In this document: positions 47,100 through 56,085 of the stretch, piece after piece
Layout: each line of letters starts with the position of its first letter
Numbering within the stretch: position 1 is the first letter of the stretch
Origin: Pteria penguin
Lineage: Eukaryota; Mollusca; Bivalvia; Pterioida; Pteriidae
DNA length: 64,000 nt
Assembly: GCA_035048485.1 (NCBI GenBank)
Contig: CM068592.1
Coordinates: 32,486,001 to 32,550,000, forward strand
Direction: 5' to 3'
Notes under the pieces: model-generated
Seen by the model: the letters and a program-made list of their open reading frames with translations, nothing else
What the model was told of the DNA's origin: nothing
Database searches by the model: none
Made by a program: the position numbers and the translations under genes

Positions 47100-47552
47100 A
47101 ATGATGATTATGAAGAATATGAAGATGATCATGATGATGATTATAATATTATATAATATTATATATTTTCAGGTAAATACAATGGAATATTACTAGGAGA
47201 CTCTGGATATCCTTGTACAAGAAATCTGATCACCCCTTATGCCGTTGCATGCACAGAATCCCACAACAGGTTCAATGCTGCTCTTTGCAGAACAAGAGTT
47301 AGAATTGAGCAAACATTTGGCATTTTAAAGAGACGGTTTATATGCTTGTCAGAAATAATTAGAGTAAAACCTTCAAGAGCTACTGTGATATGTGTGGCCT
47401 GTGCAGTATTGCACAATATTGGAATTGAACAGGGAGATATACTCAATGGTACTTTTGATAATCAAGAAGAAAATGAAGATCACCCAAATGTTGTAAATGA
47501 AGACAGTGGGGAAAGGGTTAGAAATCAATTGAGGGAAAGATATTTTTCCTAA
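44930..47552 (+). CDS. PIF/Harbinger transposase (HARBI1-like), 4 exons
   Basis: DDE-superfamily nuclease that would cut and join the element's ends. Exons: 44930-45338, 46140-46252, 46638-46749, 47173-47552. Phases join, giving 337 residues, close to the usual HARBI1 length of about 350. The start is the ATG at 44930; an in-frame TTG at 44921 only extends the open frame. The N-terminus is Arg-rich ([14 protein letters not shown]). Residues [20 protein letters not shown] form the helix-turn-helix-like region. The catalytic triad is visible: Asp in [13 protein letters not shown], Asp in [11 protein letters not shown], and Glu in [15 protein letters not shown]. The acidic tail is rich in Glu/Asp. 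No stops or frameshifts were found, so it could be active. Confidence 0.9.
46878..47150. repeat. (GAT)n-rich tract in transposase intron 3
   Basis: GAT/GAC/TAT triplets run in frame with exon 3, so the frame reads through a donor at 46750 into an Asp/Tyr-rich stretch of about 100 residues. Splicing from 46749 to 47173 restores the conserved transposase frame, so the tract is taken as intronic. Confidence 0.85.
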
Positions 47553-47851
47553 TAAGTATCTAAATACAATGTATCATGTTCAATAATATATTCAAAGTTT
47601 TCTTTGCATAATGAATTTAAAATTATAAATCACCATTTTGAAGTACAATACAAAAAGAAATGGTAACTTGCTTAGTGTTTCATCTTCATTTTCAACATTT
47701 ACAAGATCTTCATATCTCCATGCTCAATTCCAGTATGGCTCAAATAATGCATGGGCAGTGTCAAATAGTATTACATGTCTTTTATTTTTATTTAAGAAGA
47801 TATATCTCTAATCTATGACACTTAATACATGATCTTCCTCTGTGGGTACAT

Positions 47852-48131
47852 TTATTGATTGATTGATTGATTTTTGTTTTACGTCACACCACGAATATTT
47901 CACGTATATGGTGACGGCATCTGCCTGATGCGGGGCATACAAATTTTGACCTTTGCAACGGACCCACCCGAAGCAGTGAGGGATCTTAAACGTGCCATGC
48001 ATACCACGACACGGGGCCTCGGTTTTTACTGTCTCATCCGAAAGACAGAACAACGGCATGACCAGAGCGGGACTCGAACCCCGGCCTTCCGATCAGGAGT
48101 CCGACGCGATACCACTAGGTCACACCGGCTT
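47852..48131 (-). mobile_element. tRNA-derived SINE, family 1, inside the Harbinger element
   Basis: Full-length reverse copy with a TTGATTGATTGATT tail, complete body and head (minus-strand B-box GGTTCGAGTCC). A 9-bp duplication TGGGTACAT lies at 47843-47851 and 48132-48140. It is among the best preserved copies, so it entered the transposon recently. Confidence 0.93.
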
Positions 48132-48460
48132 TGGGTACATCTAAATAAATAAATGTATGTTTTATGATCTATTAATAAGTTTCTTTATCAAACAAAAAAC
48201 AATTCAATACAGAGATATAATTTAATTTATAGTCAAACGCTGTATAAAGTCCATTTAACTGTATATAAAAAATTTCTTTTATACTTCGATGGAAGTAAAA
48301 ATCAAACTATGACGCTATGTCACAATGACATCACTATGATGCTATAGTAATATACCGTCGGGCACTATACGTAAACAAGTTGCAATGTAATATAATCCTC
48401 TAAGAATGAAAAGTGTTCACATAAAATCCAAAAGCATAGTTTTTTTTTAAATTAAATTAT

Positions 48461-48603
48461 AAGAAATAACTGTAATATTTTTTCGTTATACCCATGTATA
48501 GAAGTAAAACTGATTCACAAACTTAAGTACAATCCGCTACAGTTTGTGAATCGGTTTTACTTATATACTTCGGTATAACGAAAAAATATTAGTTACTTCT
48601 TAA
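48461..48603. repeat. Inverted repeat with arms of about 60 bp
   Basis: Arms at about 48461-48523 and 48541-48603 pair with few mismatches around a loop of about 16 bp (AAGTACAATCCGCTAC). Segments TTTTTTCGTTATACC and GGTATAACGAAAAAA are examples. It sits between the two convergent genes of the Harbinger element. It may be a foldback MITE; no clear target-site duplication was found. Confidence 0.8.
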
Positions 48604-48886
48604 AAATGCATATTTCAAGCATATATATGTACAATTAAGTACAAGTCTAGTCTTTTTTCAAGAATTAGATGATTTTGACAAAAATTGGAATCAGGCATAT
48701 CTTTTAACCTTGAATTTGAATACATAATTTTTATTTGGACATGTATCTAACATCTTTAATTTTCTTGTATTGTTTTACACATTAAAAAGAACTTTACTAA
48801 TGATAAAGATGCTTATATCAAAATATCACAAAATCGTATAGTTCCTAAATGTCATAAGACTACGCCCTTAAAACAAAATAAATAAA

Positions 48887-51800
48887 TTATTCAAATAGAG
48901 AAGAAGTAGCAATGTGAAGCTGATGCGTATAAAACGCATTGACAGTTTTGGCAGCTTCATGTATAGATTCATAAGCCACCACTTCTGCCTCTGCTGCTTT
49001 TTGTTTCTCTCCAGAATACTTATTTCCATTCTAGCCCTCTTTATTTCTAGCTCCAAAAGTTGAGTTTCTAGTTCCCCACTGCTTGATTTTTTTGACTTTG
49101 GTTTGCTTTTGCCTGAAATATTGCAGTATTACTTTATCTACATGTATTTGCCATTTGTCATTTCTGAAAATGGTTATTATGAATTTAGCATAATATTTAT
49201 TGTTAGTAAAGAAATATTTCAAGTTTTAAGATAAGAAAGCGTTAAAGACTGTATGGTAGTATTGCAAAGCGACCTCAAGGTCAAGGTTATATGTTTAGCA
49301 ATTTAGTAGTACTCCTCAAAGTATATCTACATGTCATGTATCAAGTCTGAACTCATTACAATTATAAAGAACAAATGTACATGCAAATATTAATTAAAAT
49401 GTTGACACAAAGTCGGACAGACAGACATTATTGATCCACAAGGAGGAATTACTTTGTAATCCGGCCAACAATTGTAAATTTTTAGCTTCAGACAGTGGGA
49501 AAACTTTTCAGTATGGGCATATTATGTGAAAAGGATAAAGTCAAAAAAAAAAAAAATTTAACTTACCATTATCACCTATAAGCATAATTTCCCCATCTAC
49601 AATTAATATTGGAAACATTAAATCATAAGAGTCATATATTTCAAAAGGATATATGCACGTTTTGATGGAAAAAAAATAATAAAAAAAAATCATTACATAA
49701 TTCTTTCATAATGTAATATTTATCTATCTTAATATATTACAATCATCCCGAGCATATCACAATTATTACAATAGATCATTATTCTATCATATCAGACCCA
49801 GACCGGTTAACAAGTTGTGCTAGCATTATAATTGATATGTGTGCTAAGCACCATGTCTTTACTAGATATTGTATGTTAAGTTTTGTCATATATTAATGAC
49901 TTGATAAGTTAAGAGCATATTGCAATACATCTAGTATCGTGAATCCTGTATCATGCCACGTATCTTATCGTGAGATAGTTGTATCATTTAACCCCTAGTC
50001 AATAACCTATAATTTAAATATCTCAAATTATTGATAATTTATAGGTCAACACTACACATAGAATCATTTTGAAAATTATTTTAAAACTGAAATTCATTTA
50101 CCTATATCCTGAGACACATGGTCTGACGTAGAACTTCCGCACGGAACAGCATTAAGAGTGGCAGCTGTAATAAGATGTATGATAAAAGAACAAATTATTT
50201 ATATATCTATATCTTTTTAATAATTAATATCAAAAATTAAGGTCTCATGTGTATATAATTTAAAATATGATTATTAAAACTAAAATTGAAATTTATCTTG
50301 AGGATGATGTTTCTTTCTAATGATTTACTCTCTGGCAAATCTGTAGTACCAGTATTACTAATACATGTACTTGATGAAGAATTGACAGCACAAGCATCTG
50401 AAATAGGACAGAATATCACCAAAATATTTTTTGAAATCATATGCAATTGATATTTATTTTGTGTATATATAATTACTAAAAGCATAAATGAATCTGCATT
50501 AATTATTAACCGATGATAAAATTTGAATCATGAGATGTACTATGACATGCAATTAATTGTTCACTAAGCCATTATCTTTATATGAATATTGCAAACAAAT
50601 ATTTCAGAATAATTTCAATGCCTATTTTAATAATAAGAAGAAAATAATAAAATTTCTTATGTTTTCATGAAATGTTTTGGACTTTGATTATTTGCACTTT
50701 CAACATTTGAATATTTCAATAAGCAATGGATCTGGACAAAATTTTTTATTACCTTCTGAATCAAAACCTATTGGAAGGCCGTCCATATGTGGCTCCCCAC
50801 CATGTCTTTCAATATAAAGACTCTGGCAGGGAGTCAACCCAACTGCAGGACCCCCACCAGTTTTGGGCCGTCTCACTTGGTCCAGCTTCTCTTTTGCTAC
50901 AAATCAAAATACAGGTAAAACATATAATAAAAAACAATAGGCATATCTGGTAAGGAAAATTACTTATCTGTATTTATGCATAGTTTTATGTACATGTATA
51001 TATATCTGCAAATTTTTAAAAGAGAGAAATGAATAAGCAAATTTTGTCAGATGAGTCTCTTGTCTTATTTTTTTTTCAGATGATGTAATGCAATTTATTT
51101 GTGCTGCTTTAATACATACATGTATAACTCAATAATATAAGAAATTACCTCTCTGCTTGATGTTATCATATTGTTTTTTTATTTTGTCTAAAGTCCTTAT
51201 CTGCTCTGATACACTGAAGAAAATACTCTATTTTTAGTACTTGAAGAAATGTGAGTGAACCAACTAAATACTAAATAGAATAAATCAAATTTGTTATCAT
51301 TTACATGTTTTCAATTCTGTTAGCATTATTTCATATTATCATAACGATTGATATGTAATCAATATTATTTATTGAAAACAAATATATATTACAATTAAAT
51401 AATTCAAAGTAACTTCTTTGTTAAATATGATCATAAACTGTACAGTAAAGACAACATCCATTTTAGATCATAATTTAATGTTTCATATTTAAACATGAAG
51501 AGCTGGTTGAAGTAATTAAGACTATATAGAAGGTATAAAAGATGTTCTACTTGGGATCAAGTTATGTGTGATGTATGGCATAGTCAATTTAGACAGCTCT
51601 TATGGTTAAAGTGTTTGACGTAATAGCAGAGGGTTCTGGGTTCAATCCCATTATCTAGTAAACTGGCTCCTGCAGGCTCTGTTACACATGCACATGACTG
51701 CAATCACTGGAGGATGAGATCAGAGTCCACTGATCATGAAGTGATGACCATAACAAAAAGTGTCACTCATACACATGCTTTTATCATTACTCACTCCTAT

Positions 51801-52362
51801 TGGTAAATAGAAATATGAAATGCACCCATTGAATCAAGAGCACCAGTATTCAGTATCATTGTCTTAAATTATCAATACTGACAATAGCCTACAAGCTGTC
51901 TTCCCTGGCTAAGCACCAGTGGTTGAAGACTCATTGCAGTGAAATGTTGGCAAGACCAATGAAAATTAAAAAAAAAAATTTTTTGGATGAATAACAGCAT
52001 GAAAGATATAGATTAATAATGATATCCAACAGCTTATTGTTGTCAAAACTATTGGGGAAATCTGTAGGAGTGAGTATCAATTCAATGATAATTAATTCAA
52101 TGATATGTTGAACAGTACAATGTAACCTTGACAATCTTGTCATAGCACCCCAACCACATGCATAGAAATGTCTTACGCATTCACTGCACTATGGACTTCA
52201 GCCCAAGCTCTTTCTTTTTCGGCCGAGCTAGGATACTCCTGTAGTATCTCCCGGGCCTTTGAATTTGCCGACGAGGATGGCTTCTCTTTCAATGACTGCC
52301 TGCGCCAGCACAAGCTTTTCGTTTTCTGTCCAGTTGGCCGATCTCACTTTCTTACCCTCCAT
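48887..52362 (-). pseudogene. Myb/SANT-like DNA-binding protein of the Harbinger element, two frameshifts
   Basis: The partner protein that PIF/Harbinger elements use to carry the transposase to DNA. Seven exons on the minus strand: 52362-52177, 51213-51149, 50896-50753, 50397-50329, 50164-50102, 49596-49567, 49112-48887; donors, acceptors and phases fit throughout. The N-terminus reads MEGKKVRSANWTENEKLVL, then after a shift REILQEYPSSAEKERAWAEV, then VSEQIRTLDKIKKQYDNIKQ: a Myb/SANT-like domain. Exon 3 has the typical KTGGGPA. The last exon is a coiled-coil-like ELEIKRARMEISILER, then a second frame ending YTHQLHIATSSLFE. One indel lies near 52258-52262 (AAA run), the other near 49005-49015 (A5 run). 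They are opposite in sign. Either the gene is broken or both are homopolymer errors in the assembly. Confidence 0.85.
51590..51780 (+). mobile_element. Possible SINE remnant in Myb/SANT intron 1
   Basis: A tRNA-like head with A-box-like TGGTTAAAGTGTTTG and a perfect B-box GGTTCAATCCC at about 51597-51652, followed by unrelated sequence. No poly-A or simple tail and no clear duplication. Not a functional tRNA gene, because the acceptor stems do not pair. Confidence 0.45.
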
Positions 52363-52667
52363 TGCCTATTACTATACTTTTACGTGTAGTATACCAAGTA
52401 GCAGACGATTTAACTTTTACTTTACTGTACTTACTTGAGGCTGTGCCATGCAACAGGTGCGATTCATTCACGCTGGCTTTGTAACATTTCGGCATCCGTT
52501 GGTTATATCCGTGATCATTAAAAAACCGAAAATTGCGACAAAGATTTTCATTCTAAATGAATTATAATAAATATTTATTGACTAAAAGGCAGAAAATCAA
52601 TGTTGTTATCACTCTTCCGACGTAAACAATGTACTTTCACTTTCGTCGGGGTCGCGTATGCCATTTA

Positions 52668-52800
52668 AAAATTTCCTCAAATATTTTCCTCAGTTGAGGA
52701 AATACTCAAATGATTTGAGGATGGTTTATACAATGTAAATTTGAGGAAAACTCAACTGAGGAAAATCTCAAATGGATTTGAGGTTGAGGAAATACTCAAC
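52668..52800. repeat. Right subterminal motif array of the Harbinger element
   Basis: Mirror of the left array: repeated TTTGAGGAAA and TTTCCTCAAA-type motifs between the right inverted repeat and the first exon of the Myb/SANT gene. Confidence 0.8.
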
Positions 52801-53375
52801 TGAGATTTTTTATACAATTGGGGCCTGGTGACGGTATCTGTCTGATGCATTGCATAGAAATTTATACCTTTGTAGCGGACCCTCCTGAAAAAGTGGGGCA
52901 TCTTTTAAGTGACAGGCCTATCGTGACACGGGACCTCGGCTTCTGCTGTCTCATCTGAAAGACAGGACACCGATATGCCCACGGCCGGAGTCGAACCCGA
53001 GACCTTTCGTTCATCTCATCCACTGAACCCACCGGTTTAAAACAAATAGTAAATGATATGGCTAGTAATTTTAAAAGTACATGTATCATATTTCCATATC
53101 ATATGCAGGCCAATCCGTAAGACTATAAACTCGCTATCGCTTTAAGTATTGAATGGGTATAAATGATCCCAAATATATACTATTTGCTGAAATATCAACG
53201 GAAGTGATATTGGAGATGGTCTTTATATGTCTGCTAATTAACATTCACATGGCTGTACAATACATATTTTAAAACGTTATTCTGTTTTTAAAATTCTTTG
53301 CAGTTTTATCAAACATCCCATTCCGGCCCACACTTTGGTGCTTGCACCAAATTGTTTCTTCTTGTTGACTCATCG

Positions 53376-54229
53376 AGGTAACACGATACTGCCATGTCAC
53401 TTGTTGGAAACAAACTCGTGACCGCATTGTCACGATCCATTTATACTTCCGATGGTCCACACACATGGTGGACACATGATGAGAATATTAATAATAGTAA
53501 ACAGTGGTGGTTTTTACTGTGGCTTTCACAACGTACCAAGGGGGTGGGGGCGGATCCTACATTGAAGCTACTGAAAAGGCAAAAGATCTCAACGTTGATG
53601 ATCCAGTCCTCCCACGTCAGAGGCGTCCACCGAAGAAACTCGACACTGGGAGGGCACCATTCCAGTTTGAATCATGCCATAACATGTACAAAGCCACCTA
53701 CTTGGAAGCATTTGATCTTCTCTGTGCAGGAATTAGGTCACGATTTGACCAGCAAGGGTACAAGACATATTCCAACCTTGAGAGTTTGTTGGTGAAATGT
53801 TGCAAAGGAAAAGCATATGAAGACGAGTTTCGATCGGTCACACAGTTGTACTGTACTGATCTGAAGTCTGCTGACCTCCTCTGCCAGCTCAGAATGCTGC
53901 GGGAAAATTTGCCGTCAACCTTTTCACCAACCATTCCAGCTTTGGTGGATTATTTGGTTGAAAATCCAAATCTGTACCATGAAGTTATGCAAGTTGTCAA
54001 GCTGATTCTTGTTCTTCCTGCCACGAATGCAACAAGTGAACGTTCATTTAGTGCCTTGAAAAGGATAAAAACTGCCCCGAGATCTACAATGGGTCAAACG
54101 AAAATGAATCACTTGCTGTTGCTGCACTTCCACAAGGACAAAACCGACGCTCTGAAAGCTGAAGACATTGGCAACGAGTTTGTGGGCTCAAGTGAGCACA
54201 GACTTGGGATATTTGGCAAATTTCAGTAA
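53376..54229 (+). pseudogene. hAT-family transposase C-terminal fragment (ZMYM1/TTF-like)
   Basis: The open frame from about 53540 to 54229 begins mid-protein (YIEATEKAKDLNVDDP) and ends at a normal stop. It contains the hAT C-terminal dimerisation signature LPATNATSERSFSALKRIK followed by MNHLLLLHFHKDKTD. Such fragments are common as 'zinc finger MYM-type 1-like' genes in invertebrates, derived from hAT transposases. The N-terminal zinc finger and most of the catalytic core are missing. Upstream 53376-53550 matches 2877-3046, and the join lies at a G-rich run. No terminal repeats were found. Confidence 0.8.
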
Positions 54230-55139
54230 TTTCGGGTGCAAGTCCGTCACTTGTGTAGGACTTTATGAAGATTTTGTACTTTTCACCTTTGAGATTGTTA
54301 GTATCAACTTAGCACTATTTTCACAATGGAATAACTTTTCTATTTGTCGATTTGGGCTGTTATTTGTTTGTTATACTGGCGCTCAATATACTAATTGTTT
54401 TGGAGTTCCATCTTGATGTCTAACATCCCTGATTAGGAATAAATTTCAGAAACGGCCGTCGGGTGCACCACAGTTAATCTTTGAAATTAGAATGGTGTTC
54501 AATAGGATTTCCAACCCTTTATAAGGGTCATTGAATGTGTACGATAGCGTGCATGTATGGTCCATATTGTAAATTCTATCAGATTTTAATGGTGCTATAA
54601 TCTATACGCAAGTTTCGGGTATTCAACCCTTATCAGTGATCCTAAGCAAAAATACTCATGCAAAGAAATGAATAAGTAAGTCATAGTGAAGTTGGTTGTT
54701 TAGCGTCACAGTCGACGATATTTCAGTCATATATGCGACAGTGGGATTCAAATTTCAACCTCAGGAACTGCGATCGCAATCAAATCCACTGCCCCATAGT
54801 GCAGAAGTAAAAAGGTTAGGGAAATTATCGTATTGGAAATGTGTTGTGTAATAGCCATCTGATCAGGCTGTGTGGCGAATATCCCTATATGTATACCAAC
54901 AGCAAACAGAAATACGGAAAAGTTACAACAAGTCGAAAAAGATCGATTTTGTCCAATTGCAGATTAACTTATGACGGTCATTAGGAGTGTCGACAACAAT
55001 CATCCAACTTGGCGGGTAACTGAATCAACCTCGTTTAAATTTATCTATATCCACACATTAGATATACGGCTGTGTTTACTCGATGCTGAGGTTGGGTGCC
55101 CCCCCCCCCCCCCCAATCTGAAAATGCTTCCTACGCGCC
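54230..55139. other. Spacer before unit 3; one SINE-like fragment
   Basis: No gene. About 54695-54800 resembles a reverse SINE tail and body (TGTTTAGCGTCACAGTCGAC, GGGATTCAAATTTCAACC) without a clear head. A run of about 16 C lies at 55099-55114. Confidence 0.5.
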
Positions 55140-56085
55140 TGGTAAAAGGCAAGAGATGTTGAAGGTCACTTTAAGACAGTTCTTTCTACTGCGTTACAAG
55201 AACAGTAAGTAATGATAGCGATTAATAGATAGGATAATAATGCAGGGGATAATCTGAATTCAACAACAAGTAAACACTTTTATCTCATTACATAATGCAG
55301 GGGCATAAGAAAAGAGGAGGGGGGAAAGAGCGGGTGACATTTGGAGCAGTTGTTGGTTCAAAACCTTTTTAGAATATATGTATAAGATGTTTCAATGAAG
55401 GGGCTATTTTTTTTCCTAAAAATATTTAAGCCAAGGCACTATTGAATACAATATTCTTTTGTTTTTCTTCATTTTATGAGCAAGATAAGGTCCATAACTA
55501 AAAGAAGCAATATTCTATTTATCATTAAATAGGCGCCAGAAGTAGGGAGGGGAAGGGTTTAATAATGTTACACAAACATTCGGCTTCCACTCTATCCACC
55601 GAGGGGGCAGGCTTGGTGTAGTGGTTAAGCGCTTGGCTTGCGGCGCCGACGATCCGGGTTCGATTCCCGGGTTGCGCCACTATGTTTAAGAGGTTGGTAA
55701 CCTTCTGCTTCCATGTCGCGATATAACTGAAATATTGTTGAAAGCGACGTAAAACACCAATTAACCAACCAAATCTATCCACCGAGAATGTGACACCCCC
55801 CCCCCCCCCTTTACGGGCAGATTGTAGTATACGCACTTGAATTGCGGACAGATGCTGTCGCTGTCCATCTCGTGATATCATAAGCGACGTGAAACCGCTG
55901 TCTACCAACCAACCAATCGTATGCGCCACATAAACTAGTATGTTGTTAAATATATCACATGAAAGGAAATGTTCCCGTTATTAACCCATGGATATCATTT
56001 ATAAAGTATCGAGGTTCTCGTTTTTGACCGATTCGCCGCAGTGAACGAGTATTCGATGCACATACACTGAGGTGACAGCAACAGG
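55140..56085. repeat. 5' flank of arylsulfatase unit 3
   Basis: Aligns closely with 3820-4619, interrupted by the SINE at 55604-55773. A TATA-like TTTATAAAGTA lies at 55998-56008. No gene. Confidence 0.75.
55604..55773 (+). mobile_element. tRNA-derived SINE, family 3 (recent insertion)
   Basis: The head has A-box TGGTGTAGTGGTTAAGCG and B-box GGTTCGATTCC. The body ends GAAAGCGACGTAAAACACC and the tail is AATTAACCAACC. A perfect 13-bp duplication TCTATCCACCGAG lies at 55591-55603 and 55774-55786. Units 1 and 2 have the empty site. The body resembles the old SINE tails at about 4355, 23265 and 55860, so the family has been active both before and after the unit duplications. Confidence 0.93.

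Larger units (their letters stand above)
44657..52826. mobile_element. PIF/Harbinger DNA transposon, 8.2 kb
   Basis: Bounded by near-perfect inverted repeats of about 43 bp starting AGGCCCCAATTGTATAAA. It contains the two-gene set of PIF/Harbinger elements: a DDE transposase (+ strand, 44930-47552) and a convergent Myb/SANT-like gene (- strand, 48887-52362). Subterminal arrays of CCTCAAATTTGAGG-like motifs lie inside each end. The flanks are CAG on the left and CTG on the right, which would fit a CWG-type target rather than the usual TWA, if one base changed after insertion. A SINE (47852-48131) and a hairpin (48461-48603) lie between the genes. Confidence 0.93.
44606..53040 (-). mobile_element. 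SINE interrupted by the Harbinger element
   Basis: A diverged reverse SINE related to family 1. Its tail and start of body lie at 44606-44656 (TTGATTGATTAATTATTG...TTACGTATCC) and the rest at 52827-53040 (GGTGACGGTATCTG... to the tRNA-like head, GGAGTCGAACCCG). The two parts join exactly where family 1 copies read TATATGGTGACGG. Outer flanks show a short duplication (AGTAAAT near 44600 and 53048). Confidence 0.85.

Noticed and set aside
46602..47156. Asp-rich 184-codon protein
   Set aside because: It is exon 3 of the Harbinger transposase read through its donor into a GAT microsatellite. Splicing to 47173 restores the conserved DDE frame.
55616..55680. tRNA gene with good A- and B-boxes
   Set aside because: It is the head of a SINE: the sequence continues into a SINE body and tail and is flanked by a 13-bp target-site duplication. 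The same applies to the heads at 1625, 13621 and the reverse copies.
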